Positions 8,161 through 17,071 of a stretch of DNA of 64,000 bases are shown here, piece by piece (within the stretch, counting starts at the first letter, position 1; every line of letters begins with the position of its first letter). The notes beneath the pieces are model-generated. The model saw nothing but the letters and a program-made list of their open reading frames with translations. It did not search any database and had not been told where the DNA came from. The stretch is taken from the NCBI RefSeq assembly GCF_017310645.1, contig NZ_JAFLRH010000007.1, positions 1 through 64,000 on the forward strand. Direction: 5' to 3'. Source of the stretch: Paradesulfitobacterium ferrireducens. Its GTDB lineage: Bacteria > Bacillota > Desulfitobacteriia > Desulfitobacteriales > Desulfitobacteriaceae. The translations under genes and the position numbers were made by a program.

Positions 8161-8504
8161 GACATGGAAGCCGGCGCGAGGAAGCCAACCTGGGATTGCT
8201 TCAGGTTGCCCGCAAAGTCAGTGCCATGCTGGGGCGGGATGTTACCCCGGCGTTTATGGGACATGCCGAACCCAGTTTAACCACGGCCATCCTGGAAAAA
8301 ATCCGGGAAGGCGTGCGCACGGTTATCATTATGCCCTTGTTTTTATTTCGGGGAATTCACGTAAGCATTGACATTCATGAAGAAATCAAAGGCATCCGGG
8401 CCGAGCACCCTGAAGTCGAGATCATTTTTACTTCAGAACTGGGAGCAGATGATATGATTGCCCAGTTAGCCAGTTCCCGGATTAAGGAGGCTATCGGGGG
8501 ATGA
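8136..8504 (+). CDS. cbiX: Sirohydrochlorin cobaltochelatase, short CbiX-type
   Basis: A 122-residue single-domain chelatase. It carries LLGHGSRREEAN (His 10), FMGHAEPSL and the MPLFLFRGIHVSIDI block with the second metal-site His. Members of this fold insert cobalt into sirohydrochlorin at the start of the anaerobic corrin pathway. The protein has the length of the small CbiX(S) form described from archaea, which works as a homodimer; many bacterial CbiX proteins are about twice as long. TTGGAGGAAAAGCT precedes the ATG inside the end of cbiJ. It overlaps cbiC by 4 bp. A related sirohydrochlorin ferrochelatase cannot be excluded by sequence alone, but the context favours cobalt. Confidence 0.88.
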   Translation: MSTAIILLGHGSRREEANLGLLQVARKVSAMLGRDVTPAFMGHAEPSLTTAILEKIREGVRTVIIMPLFLFRGIHVSIDIHEEIKGIRAEHPEVEIIFTSELGADDMIAQLASSRIKEAIGG

Positions 8505-9133
8505 ATTTTATCACGAATCCCAGCCAGATTGAAAGTGAGAGCATGCGCTATATTCGAAAGATGCTCCGTCAAACCTGGCCCGAACAAGAACTGCCAGTGG
8601 TGGAGCGCTTGATTCATACGACCGGCGACCTGGCACTCGAGGGGGATATCCTGATCCATCCTCAAGCCATTGCCTCCGGGCTCAAGGCCTTGCGCGCCGG
8701 AGCCCCGGTCATTACGGACGTGGAAATGGTCCGTTCCGGAGTCGCGAAAAAGAACCTGCAGCTTCTAGGGGGAAAAGCGGAATGCTTTCTCAATGATCCC
8801 CTGGTTGCGGCCCAGGCTGAGGCCTGGGGGCTTACCCGCACCATGACCGCCTTGCGTCTCCACCAAAAATCCTTAAGCGGGTCGATCGTTGCTATCGGGA
8901 ATGCTCCCACAGCCCTGGTCGAAATTATAGAACTGGCCCAGGATCCCACGGTGCGACCAGCCTTAATCGTGGGGATGCCGGTTGGTTTTGTCGGGGCTAA
9001 AGAATCTAAGGAACTGTTGTGGGAGCAGCAGGAGTATCCGTCCATTACCGTACGCGGCACCCGGGGGGGCAGCCCCTTGGCGGCAGCTACCGTGAACGCA
9101 CTCATTTATATGGCGTCCGGGCGTATATCTTAG
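8501..9133 (+). CDS. cbiC: Cobalt-precorrin-8 methylmutase CbiC
   Basis: CbiC moves the methyl group from C-11 to C-12, giving cobyrinate. The 210-residue protein contains VERLIHTTGDLAL with the catalytic His (about residue 34), ITDVEMVRSGV, and the C-terminal IVGMPVGFVGAKESKE and RGTRGGSPLAAATVNAL blocks, all near-invariant in CbiC/CobH. The ATG lies in an overlap with the end of cbiX after TCGGGGGATG. A 74-bp gap follows before cbiP, the longest gap after cbiET. Confidence 0.95.
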   Translation: MNFITNPSQIESESMRYIRKMLRQTWPEQELPVVERLIHTTGDLALEGDILIHPQAIASGLKALRAGAPVITDVEMVRSGVAKKNLQLLGGKAECFLNDPLVAAQAEAWGLTRTMTALRLHQKSLSGSIVAIGNAPTALVEIIELAQDPTVRPALIVGMPVGFVGAKESKELLWEQQEYPSITVRGTRGGSPLAAATVNALIYMASGRIS

Positions 9134-9207
9134 CATCGATCTCAAGTCAAGCAGGTATACCGTACGCAGTATAAAGCGCAGGCAGTATAAAGAAAGATGG
9201 GGGAAGA

Positions 9208-10740
9208 ATGACAAAGCGAGCAGCGTCCTTGATGATTCAGGGGACATCGTCCAGTGTGGGTAAAAGTGTGCTGGCGGCGGCTTTCTGCCGCATTTTCTAC
9301 CAGGAGGGCTATCTGGTAAGCCCCTTTAAGGCTCAGAATATGGCCTTAAATTCCTTTGTGACCCTGGCCGGAGGAGAGATGGGCCGGGCCCAGGTGGTGC
9401 AGGCCCAGGCTGCCGGGAGAGAGCCGGACGTGCTCATGAACCCAGTCTTACTTAAGCCGAGCGGACAGGCGAGTTCTCAGGTGGTGATCCTGGGCAAGCC
9501 GCAGGGCAACCTATCCGCCCTCCGCTATCACGGGGAATACCAGCAAAAGACCTGGCCAGTTGTGCGCTCTTCCCTTGCCCGTCTGCAGCAGGAAAATGAG
9601 ATTCTGATCATAGAAGGCGCCGGCAGCCCCGCCGAAGTGAACTTAAAACAAAATGATATTGTGAACATGCGCGTAGCTCTCGAAATCGAAGCCCCCGTGC
9701 TGCTGGCGGCGGACATCGACCGGGGCGGAGCCCTGGCCTCGGTGGTCGGGACTCTGGAACTCTTAGAGCCGGAGGAAAGAGTGCTGGTTAAGGGAATTAT
9801 TCTTAATAAATTTCGCGGGGATTTAACTCTCTTGCAGCCGGCCCTTGATTTCCTTGAACATAAAACCGGAATTCCGGTAGTGGGAGTGGTTCCGTATTTC
9901 ACAGATTTCCGGATTCCGGAAGAGGATTCTGTGGCCTTGGATATGGAGTCCGGCACCCAGGAATCCACGGCCGGTCAATTGGATATTGCGGTCATTCGCT
10001 TACCTTATATCTCGAACTTTACGGATTTTGACGCCTTGAAAGATGAAGCAGATGTCACGGTTAGATATGTCAATAAAGTTTCGGAGCTTGGGCAGCCGGA
10101 TCTGATCATATTGCCCGGAAGCAAAAATACCTTGGGCGACCTCCAGTTTTTGCACCAAAGCGGCTTAGGTCCGGTGCTTCAGGAATGGTGGCACAACTCA
10201 AAACCCATCATCGGAATCTGCGGCGGATATCAGATGATGGGGCTGGTGGTCCGTGACCCGCAGCACACGGAGTCAGACCTAGAGGAAATCCCGGGACTAG
10301 GGATCCTGCCTTTGGAAACTGAGTTTTCCCCTGTGAAATATACCGTACAAACCCAAGGAATTGTCGTGGGAAACGGAGCCTTCTTCAACCGCTGTTCCGG
10401 GTCGGAAGTATGCGGGTATGAAATTCATATGGGCCGTTCGGTCGCTTCTTCTCAGAACCAGCCTCTTTTCAGCCTGCATGCAGAGAATCGGAACTACCCT
10501 GACGGTTTGCAAGCCAAGAATGCTTTTGGCACCTATCTTCACGGGATCTTTGATAATGACCCCCTGCGCCAGGCATTGCTGGAATGGCTCTGGGAAAGGC
10601 GCGGGCAAAAGCGGAGCGTTCATCAATCTGTCTCGCAAACGGCGCTGCGGGAGCAGGCTTTTAACCGCTTAGCGGACTTAGTACGGCAAAACGTCGACTT
10701 GGCTAAAATTCGCGCCATGATGAAGCTGGATCAGAAATGA
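9208..10740 (+). CDS. cbiP: Cobyric acid synthase CbiP
   Basis: CbiP uses ATP and glutamine to amidate four side chains of adenosylcobyrinate a,c-diamide. The 510-residue protein has an N-terminal DTBS-like ATPase domain (P-loop GTSSSVGKSV at 12-21, FKAQNMALNS) and a C-terminal class I glutaminase domain (nucleophile Cys in GICGGYQMMG near 337, catalytic His in GTYLHGIFDN). Length and domain order are normal. The start is ATG 9208 behind GGGGGAAGA; the stop overlaps cbiB (TGATG). Confidence 0.96.
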   Translation: MTKRAASLMIQGTSSSVGKSVLAAAFCRIFYQEGYLVSPFKAQNMALNSFVTLAGGEMGRAQVVQAQAAGREPDVLMNPVLLKPSGQASSQVVILGKPQGNLSALRYHGEYQQKTWPVVRSSLARLQQENEILIIEGAGSPAEVNLKQNDIVNMRVALEIEAPVLLAADIDRGGALASVVGTLELLEPEERVLVKGIILNKFRGDLTLLQPALDFLEHKTGIPVVGVVPYFTDFRIPEEDSVALDMESGTQESTAGQLDIAVIRLPYISNFTDFDALKDEADVTVRYVNKVSELGQPDLIILPGSKNTLGDLQFLHQSGLGPVLQEWWHNSKPIIGICGGYQMMGLVVRDPQHTESDLEEIPGLGILPLETEFSPVKYTVQTQGIVVGNGAFFNRCSGSEVCGYEIHMGRSVASSQNQPLFSLHAENRNYPDGLQAKNAFGTYLHGIFDNDPLRQALLEWLWERRGQKRSVHQSVSQTALREQAFNRLADLVRQNVDLAKIRAMMKLDQK

Positions 10741-11693
10741 TGACTCACGTGACTCTAGTTTTATCAGCCTTTATCTTAGACCAGCTTATCGGAGACCCGC
10801 CGTCTCTTCCGCACCCGGTGATTCTGATGGGTAAAGCCATCTCTTGGCTGGAGGATTGGTTAAATGATGGCACTCCTGCCAGGCGCAGATTGAACGGAGC
10901 TTTAATGGCTATCGGGTTAACCTCGGTTACATTCTTCTTAACCTGGGGTTTGCTGAAGCTGATCGGCTTACTCTCTCCGGCAGCCTCCGTGATCCTGGAA
11001 GTATACCTGATCTCGACCGCTATTGCTTCCAAGTCTTTGCGTGCGGCCGGGCGCTCGGTGCTGCAGCCGCTTCTGGAGCGTGACCTGGCCAAGGCCCGCT
11101 TGCGCCTGTCTTGGCTGGTAAGCCGGGATACCTCAAAACTGCGCTCAGCCGAGATTGTGCGCGGTACTGTCGAAACCCTGGCTGAAAACTTTGTGGACGG
11201 GATCCTGTCTCCGCTTTTTTATGCAGCCATCGGCGGAGCACCGTTGGCCTTAGCCTTTAAGGCGGTAAGTACGCTTGATTCCATGGTGGGATATAAGAAT
11301 GAACGCTTTCGGGACTTTGGCCGGTTTTCCGCGCGCATGGATGATGCAGCCAATTATATCCCTGCCAGGCTTTCCGTTCCCATCCTCCTCTTGGCAGGGG
11401 CGCTTTTACGGATGCCTGTAACAAAGGGATACAAAATCTGGAGGCGCGACTCCGGCTCCCATCCCAGTCCCAATGGGGGAAATCCGGAAAGTGTGGTCGC
11501 CGGTTTGCTCAAGATTCAGCTGGGCGGAATCAATATTTATCATGGGCAACTTCATCACCGGGCCGAAATGGGTGAGCCGGTGCGCCTGCTGCAACCGCAG
11601 CTGATTCAGGAGTGCCTTAGCTTAGTCCGAGTAAGCGAATGGCTGGCACTCTTCCCAATTTTAGCACTGGCCTGGATCTTAGGAGGAATTTAA
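10737..11693 (+). CDS. cbiB: Adenosylcobinamide-phosphate synthase CbiB
   Basis: CbiB is an inner-membrane protein that joins adenosylcobyric acid to aminopropanol (phosphate). The 318-residue protein shows several hydrophobic helices (near 1-20, 55-90, 205-225, 295-315), the N-terminal LDQLIGDPPSLPHPV, and conserved RDTSKL, ETLAENFVDGILSPLFYA and STLDSMVGYKNERF. It starts at ATG 10737 within the end of cbiP (ATGATG also allows 10740) and is followed directly by cbiA. Confidence 0.95.
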   Translation: MMTHVTLVLSAFILDQLIGDPPSLPHPVILMGKAISWLEDWLNDGTPARRRLNGALMAIGLTSVTFFLTWGLLKLIGLLSPAASVILEVYLISTAIASKSLRAAGRSVLQPLLERDLAKARLRLSWLVSRDTSKLRSAEIVRGTVETLAENFVDGILSPLFYAAIGGAPLALAFKAVSTLDSMVGYKNERFRDFGRFSARMDDAANYIPARLSVPILLLAGALLRMPVTKGYKIWRRDSGSHPSPNGGNPESVVAGLLKIQLGGINIYHGQLHHRAEMGEPVRLLQPQLIQECLSLVRVSEWLALFPILALAWILGGI

Positions 11694-11694
11694 G

Positions 11695-13092
11695 ATGCAC
11701 ATACCCCGCGTTGTTCTGGCCGGAACGCATAGCGGAGCCGGCAAGACCACCATTGCCACCGGCATCATGGCCGTATTGCATCAAGACGGGTTTCCTGTCC
11801 AGGGATATAAAGTTGGGCCGGACTATATTGACCCAACCTATCATACTTTGGCTACGGGCAGGCCATCCCGCAATCTCGACCGCTGGTTGCTCTCCTCTCA
11901 TCTAAGAGAGGTTTTTGCCCGCAGTGCCAAAGAAAATTGGGCAGTCATCGAGGGTGTGATGGGGATGTTCGACGGCATGAGCGGAACGCCCGGTTATGGC
12001 AGTACCGCCGATATCGCCCGGGAGCTGAAAGCTCCGGTCATTCTGATCGCGGACGGCAGCTCCATGGCTCGCAGTGCCGCCGCTTTAGTCTACGGCTACC
12101 AGAATTTTGAACAGGGGCTTCACCTTGCCGGAGTGATATTTAACCGGGTTAAATCAAAGATGCAAGAACAGATCTTACGCACAGCCATCAAGGAATTGGA
12201 CCTTCCGGTCTTGGGCTGCCTGCCGCTTGAGACCAATCTTCGGCTGCCGGAACGACATTTGGGCTTAGTTCCGGTTGGCGAGCACAAGCCCAGGGAAGAA
12301 TATATTGAAGATTTGGCTATAAGCATACGCCAATATATCGACATCGATCTGCTAATAGAAATTATGCAGAGTGCGCCTGCCTTTCAGCCTACATCCGAAT
12401 ACAGAGATTTGAATGAACAACTTAAAGTAGACGCTAACCTTGAACAAGACACTCAGCTTAAAAGCCGATTCCGTTTAGGGTACGCTTGGGATGAAGCATT
12501 TTTGTTTTATTACCGGGATGCCCTTGAACTGATGCAGCGGCGGGGGTTTACACTCATTCCGTTCAGCCCGCTTCATGACCGGTCTTTGCCCCCGGAGCTC
12601 GATGGGCTCATGCTCGGCGGGGGATTTCCGGAGTTGTTTCTCGAGCAGTTAAGCCAAAACCAGTCCATGCTTGAGTCCATCCGCAGGTTTCATGCCGGCG
12701 GCAAGCCCATCTATGCTGAATGCGGAGGGTACATGTATCTTGGGCAATCGATTGCAGATTTTAACGGAAATTCCTACCCGGTGGTCGGGATTATCCCCAT
12801 GCATTCCGAGATGACTTCCCGTTTGCAGGGGATCGGCTATCACCGGGGAGAATTACTCAAGCCCTCTTTTCTAGGCAAGGAAGGCACTTTGGTCCAAGGG
12901 CATGAATTTCATTATTCCAAAGTAACTTTTGACAGTGAACCCAAACCGGCTTATCGCCTCATAAAGGGAGAGAGTGAGCGCTTGGAAGGGTATGCCCATC
13001 AAAATATTTTTGCTTCCTATTTGCACTTGAATTTTGCCGGACAGCCTGAACTTATTGAGTTTTGGCACCAAACAAACGGGGTTTCACCATGA
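11695..13092 (+). CDS. cbiA: Cobyrinate a,c-diamide synthase CbiA
   Basis: CbiA amidates the a and c acetate groups of cobyrinate with glutamine and ATP. The 465-residue protein carries the P-loop AGTHSGAGKTTIA (residues 8-20), GPDYIDPTYH, VIEGVMGMFDG and, in the C-terminal glutaminase half, YAECGGYMYLG with the catalytic Cys near 343 and the closing ASYLHLNF. TTAGGAGGAATTTAAG sits just upstream of ATG 11695. The stop overlaps cobO by 4 bp. Confidence 0.95.
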   Translation: MHIPRVVLAGTHSGAGKTTIATGIMAVLHQDGFPVQGYKVGPDYIDPTYHTLATGRPSRNLDRWLLSSHLREVFARSAKENWAVIEGVMGMFDGMSGTPGYGSTADIARELKAPVILIADGSSMARSAAALVYGYQNFEQGLHLAGVIFNRVKSKMQEQILRTAIKELDLPVLGCLPLETNLRLPERHLGLVPVGEHKPREEYIEDLAISIRQYIDIDLLIEIMQSAPAFQPTSEYRDLNEQLKVDANLEQDTQLKSRFRLGYAWDEAFLFYYRDALELMQRRGFTLIPFSPLHDRSLPPELDGLMLGGGFPELFLEQLSQNQSMLESIRRFHAGGKPIYAECGGYMYLGQSIADFNGNSYPVVGIIPMHSEMTSRLQGIGYHRGELLKPSFLGKEGTLVQGHEFHYSKVTFDSEPKPAYRLIKGESERLEGYAHQNIFASYLHLNFAGQPELIEFWHQTNGVSP

Positions 13093-13643
13093 TTACAGTC
13101 TATACCGGTAATGGAAAAGGCAAAACCACCTCCGCTTTAGGAGAAGGATTGATTGCTTTAAGCCAGGGGAAAAACGTATTAATGATTCAGTTTCTTAAAG
13201 GGAGCACCTATGCGGGGGAACTCAGCGGTTGTTCCCGTTTAGGTGTTCCCGTGCTTCAATTCGGAGTAGGCTGCGTCTGGTCCGGAATGATTCGCACCGG
13301 CTTAAAACATTGCAGCGGCTGCGGAGACTGTTTTCGCCAAAATCGTGACCCCGGAATTGCAATCCCCTTGGTGCAGCAGGCAGTATCCTTGCTTAAACAG
13401 AGGCTAGCGTCAGACGAATATGATCTGATCATTCTGGATGAAGTCAGCCATGCACTCAACTATGAGTTCTTATCCTTATCGGAATTAACTGGGCTCTTAA
13501 CGACAGGATGCTGTGACTGGATTTTAACCGGACGCAAAATGCCTGAATCCTTGCAGCCTTTGGTTGATCACTGGTGGGAATTGAATCTGCGGAAACATCC
13601 CTTTCAAGAAGGGCTTAAGAGCCGGAGGGGGATTGAGTATTAA
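13089..13643 (+). CDS. cobO: Corrinoid adenosyltransferase, CobO/BtuR family
   Basis: Transfers the adenosyl group of ATP to cob(I)alamin/cobyrinate diamide. The P-loop GNGKGKTTSALGEG is at residues 7-20 and the LIILDEVSHALN segment at about 115. ATG 13089 was chosen because it overlaps the cbiA stop as ATGA; an ATG 27 bp upstream would lie inside cbiA. The protein is 184 residues. Unusual: between the P-loop and the DEVSH segment there is a Cys cluster, KHCSGCGDCF (C-x2-C-x2-C), plus a Cys in GVGCVW, where most CobO proteins are not Cys-rich. This may bind a metal. Confidence 0.92.
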   Translation: MITVYTGNGKGKTTSALGEGLIALSQGKNVLMIQFLKGSTYAGELSGCSRLGVPVLQFGVGCVWSGMIRTGLKHCSGCGDCFRQNRDPGIAIPLVQQAVSLLKQRLASDEYDLIILDEVSHALNYEFLSLSELTGLLTTGCCDWILTGRKMPESLQPLVDHWWELNLRKHPFQEGLKSRRGIEY

Positions 13644-14560
13644 TGAAGCCAGCCGTAGGGAGAGCCCGCTGCCCGGGAACTTGCGGGGAATGGGTTCAAG
13701 GTGCCCGGGATGGGCAGCCTTTTCTAATCGACTGCCCCATCGACCGCTATGCCGAGGTTGAGGCCACTCTTAAACCCGAGCGTCCGGGATGGACTGTTCC
13801 CAGAGCGAAGACAAAAGCAAGCCGGGCTTTGGATTTGTTTTTGGCTGAACGGGGACTGACAACGGGCGGGGAATTGCGTTTTTTATCCCAACTCCCGGTT
13901 GGAAAAGGAATGGCCAGCTCTACCGCCGATATTGCCGCTTCTGTAGCAGCGACTTTGTTTGCCCTGGGAGAGACCCCGGACGCCGCCGAATTGGCCCATC
14001 TGGCTTTGCGGATCGAACCCAGCGACAGTGTCATGTTTCCGGGAATTACGGAAATCAACCATGTTCAGGGCAACTATTATAAAGTCCTGGGACCGTCGGT
14101 ACCAGCACAGTTTCTGGCGCTTGACTGGGGGGGAATGGTGGATACCATTTCCTTTAATTTGCGCTTCGACTTAGCCGGACACTACCGCAAGTATGAACAT
14201 AATATCGGCAAAGCCCTCGGGCTGGTAAGAAGCGGAGTTGAGCACGCCGACTTGGAAAAGCTGGCCCTCGGGGGAACGATTAGCGCCCTGTGCAATCTTG
14301 AGATTAATCCAAAACCGCATTTCGGGAAATTTAAGGAATGGGTTCGCCTAAACGGCGGGCTGGGAGTGATCACGGCCCATAGCGGCACCTTGCTTGCCGG
14401 TGTTTTTGAAAGCGATCGGCCGCTGAAACACCTGATCCCGGATGCCGAAGAACGCTTTCAACCGGCCTCTGTCCATTATTATCAGGCCCGGGACGGGGGA
14501 GTGCAAGGGGTAGAAGACTGGAATGAACCTACATTTTATCAACGGATTGAGGTGAGATGA
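13643..14560 (+). CDS. pduX: L-threonine kinase, PduX-like GHMP kinase
   Basis: GHMP-family kinase of 305 residues: the N-terminal PGTCGEWVQG block, the glycine-rich ATP loop PVGKGMASSTADIAAS (about residues 87-102) and a C-terminal VITAHSGTLLAGVF segment. PduX makes L-threonine-O-3-phosphate, the precursor of the aminopropanol arm of cobalamin; the next gene is the matching decarboxylase. The ATG shares one base with the cobO stop (TAATG), and the gene overlaps cobD by 4 bp. Substrate assignment rests on family resemblance and on this neighbour. Confidence 0.88.
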   Translation: MKPAVGRARCPGTCGEWVQGARDGQPFLIDCPIDRYAEVEATLKPERPGWTVPRAKTKASRALDLFLAERGLTTGGELRFLSQLPVGKGMASSTADIAASVAATLFALGETPDAAELAHLALRIEPSDSVMFPGITEINHVQGNYYKVLGPSVPAQFLALDWGGMVDTISFNLRFDLAGHYRKYEHNIGKALGLVRSGVEHADLEKLALGGTISALCNLEINPKPHFGKFKEWVRLNGGLGVITAHSGTLLAGVFESDRPLKHLIPDAEERFQPASVHYYQARDGGVQGVEDWNEPTFYQRIEVR

Positions 14561-15672
14561 TGCACGGGGGCAATTTGCGACAGGCGCAGGAGATCTATGG
14601 CAGAGAAGATTTTATTGATCTTTCGGCCAATATCAACCCTTTCGGCCCCCCTCCTTCGGTGTGGTCCGCTTTAACCCGGGCACTTCCTGAGATTGTGCAT
14701 TATCCTGATCCTGAAAGCAAGGAGCTCCGGACCATGTTTGCCCGCCGCTTAGATGTGCCGATGGAACAAATTCTAGTAGGCAACGGAGCAGGGGAATTGA
14801 TCTATACCGTGGTTAATGCCTTAAAGCCGAGAAGAGTTGCGATTCCGGTTCCGGCATTCAGTGAATATGAACGGGCAGCCTGCGCTGTCCAGGCTGAGGT
14901 GATTACGATCCCTTTAGGGGAAAAGGGGTGGAGATCTTTGCCTTCGCTCGCTTCACCACCTGAACGAAATGCTTTTGCAGCTGCCTGGCGCAATCATTTG
15001 ACAGGGTGTAACCTGCTTTTTCTATGTTCTCCCCATAACCCGACAGCGAGTATCCTTTCCTACCGTCATTTTCTAATCATTTTAGAAAGTGCCCGAACAG
15101 TCGGATGCAAAGTGATCTTAGACGAATCATTTCTGGATTTTGTTTCTGACGATATCTGCTGGTCGGGACGGACTGAACTTAAAGAGAACTCTCACTTAAT
15201 CGTACTTTATTCTTTAACGAAATTTTACTCTCTTCCGGGACTGCGCTTAGGTGTGTTGATGGCGCAGGAAAATCTAGTTTCTCTGTTAAAAGATTATCGC
15301 GATCCTTGGTCTGTGAACGTCTTAGCCCAGAAGGCCGGAGTGAGTGCCCTAAAGGATCCGGAATTTCGGGTAAATACTCTGGAAAAACTGGCTCAGGCTA
15401 AGGAATACCTGTATACGGAATTTACCCGGAATAGATTCCGCCATCTTGAGCTCTTACCTTCCTCGGTTAACTTTGCCTTAATTAAAATCTTGGACCGGCC
15501 GGCCTCTCTGTTAGTTCAACAACTGGGGAAAAAGGGCATCTTGGTCCGAGATTGTACAAATTTTAACGGCTTAACCGGAGAGTTTATCCGAATAGCGATC
15601 AAAGATATTCCGAAGATGAAAGCGCTAATCGAAGCTTTGTCTCTGCTTTACGGCAGCGACAAAACGGAGTAA
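14557..15672 (+). CDS. cobD: Threonine-phosphate decarboxylase CobD
   Basis: PLP-dependent fold-type I enzyme of 371 residues that converts threonine phosphate to aminopropanol phosphate for CbiB. The conserved DLSANINPFGPP opens the protein. LFLCSPHNPT, ILDESFLDF and YSLTKFYSLPGLRLG (Schiff-base Lys near 222) are the PLP-site blocks, and the closing region has GEFIRIAIKD. It resembles histidinol-phosphate aminotransferases, but the context and the N-terminal HGGN...DLSANINP block support CobD. It is the last gene of the cobalamin run. Confidence 0.92.
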   Translation: MMHGGNLRQAQEIYGREDFIDLSANINPFGPPPSVWSALTRALPEIVHYPDPESKELRTMFARRLDVPMEQILVGNGAGELIYTVVNALKPRRVAIPVPAFSEYERAACAVQAEVITIPLGEKGWRSLPSLASPPERNAFAAAWRNHLTGCNLLFLCSPHNPTASILSYRHFLIILESARTVGCKVILDESFLDFVSDDICWSGRTELKENSHLIVLYSLTKFYSLPGLRLGVLMAQENLVSLLKDYRDPWSVNVLAQKAGVSALKDPEFRVNTLEKLAQAKEYLYTEFTRNRFRHLELLPSSVNFALIKILDRPASLLVQQLGKKGILVRDCTNFNGLTGEFIRIAIKDIPKMKALIEALSLLYGSDKTE

Positions 15673-16184
15673 ACACTTCAGACATGTAGTTTAGACGCCA
15701 TCGTTCACAAAAAGGAGCCATGTCTATGCATTTATGCATACGCGCATAGAAACTCTTATGGCCCGCATGGATTCGCTAAATAATGAAGGGAGAAATATAC
15801 GAAACTCTACATTTTCAATTCTTGCTATGCAATTTTGCAAACCGGCACCGATAAAAATCGAAGTTGTTTCGCCCTCGAAGAACAACCGTTCACCGTCGTA
15901 ATTATACCGTTGGATGCAAATAATCTACCACTGGGATAAAATATGCTGAATCTTTCAACGAAACCATGTAAACTTACAGTCAGGGAACATGCTCTATAAT
16001 GCATTAAGGCAATTTTTATGCAGATATGCATAAAGCATTTATTCGACTTATTGCCTTAAACTATAGAAGGATGTACTCTAATATTTATCGAATATTTTCT
16101 AAAGGTAAATCTTTATCTGGAGTTGTGAAAAAATAAACTTCTGGAAAGTTTACCAGAAAATGTGGAAAAGGAGGGAATAGAGAG
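15673..16184. other. Gene-free leader before the hbd operon, with two matching dyads
   Basis: About 510 bases, more AT-rich than its neighbours, with no frame having a credible start, ribosome site and length. It contains two copies of TATGCA-N4-TGCATA (15725-15740, and 16017-16032, the latter extended to an 8-bp arm), a TATAAT at 15995-16000 without a clear -35, and TTCTGG-N8-CCAGAA (16139-16158) close to the hbd ribosome site. The most likely role is the promoter/operator region for the genes downstream. No terminator for the cobalamin run was found here. Confidence 0.55.
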
Positions 16185-17030
16185 TTGAATACCATTATGG
16201 TCATTGGCGCTGGGCAGATGGGGAGTGGGATTGCTCAAGTCGCCGCCCAAGCCGGATACGCAGTCATTTTGAATGATATTAAAGATGATTTCGTGGCTAG
16301 GGGTATCAGCATTATCGAATCTAACCTTAACCGGAGTGTTGACAAAGGTAAACTTGACAGCGCTGAGAAAGACGCTATCCTAAGCCGTATTTCCCGGTCA
16401 ACATCGCTTCAGGATGCAGCGAACGTTGATTTGGTAGTTGAAGCAGCTGTTGAGAATATGGCGATCAAAGCGCAAATTTTTTCCCAGCTTGATGTAATTT
16501 GTCCTCCCCATACCATCTTAGCGACCAACACTTCTTCTCTGCCGATTACCGAAATCGCAGCGGTTACGAAACGCCCGGAGAAGGTCATTGGGATGCATTT
16601 TATGAACCCTGTCCCGGTGATGAAGCTGGTGGAAGTTATTCGTGGCCTGGCTACAAGTGACGAGGTGTATAAGGAAGTCGAGACAGTCAGTATCCGTATG
16701 GGTAAAACTCCCGTAGAAGTCAATGATGCTCCTGGTTTTGTAGCCAACCGCATTCTTATTCCAATGATTAATGAAGCGGTCTATACCTTATATGAAGGGA
16801 TCGCCAGTGTCGAATCGATTGACAATGTCATGAAGCTGGGCACGAATCAACCCATGGGACCGTTGGCACTCGCTGATTTGATCGGTTTGGATACGGTCTT
16901 GGCTATTATGGATGTTTTACATGAAGGGCTGGGAGATAAATACCGCCCATGTCCTCTGCTCAGAAAATATGTAAAAGCCGGCTGGCTTGGCCGCAAAACC
17001 GGACGAGGTTTTTATGTATATGAGAAATAA
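16185..17030 (+). CDS. hbd: 3-hydroxybutyryl-CoA dehydrogenase
   Basis: Interconverts acetoacetyl-CoA and 3-hydroxybutyryl-CoA with NAD(P)(H). The 281-residue protein has the Rossmann motif [16 protein letters not shown] at the N-terminus, [12 protein letters not shown], the catalytic His in [17 protein letters not shown] (about residue 138), and the C-terminal [16 protein letters not shown] block. The start is TTG 16185, ten bases after AAAGGAGGG; the next ATG (16197) would be too far from that site and cut into the Rossmann strand. It is the first gene of a six-gene fatty-acid-type operon. Confidence 0.95.
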   Translation: MNTIMVIGAGQMGSGIAQVAAQAGYAVILNDIKDDFVARGISIIESNLNRSVDKGKLDSAEKDAILSRISRSTSLQDAANVDLVVEAAVENMAIKAQIFSQLDVICPPHTILATNTSSLPITEIAAVTKRPEKVIGMHFMNPVPVMKLVEVIRGLATSDEVYKEVETVSIRMGKTPVEVNDAPGFVANRILIPMINEAVYTLYEGIASVESIDNVMKLGTNQPMGPLALADLIGLDTVLAIMDVLHEGLGDKYRPCPLLRKYVKAGWLGRKTGRGFYVYEK

Positions 17031-17071
17031 AAACATAAGCTGATTTTTTATACAGGGAAGGGGGGGATTGG

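Noticed and set aside
15700-16031. Short frames in the leader upstream of hbd
   Set aside because: Each is under 70 codons, lacks a ribosome site and shows no family; the region is better read as regulatory.
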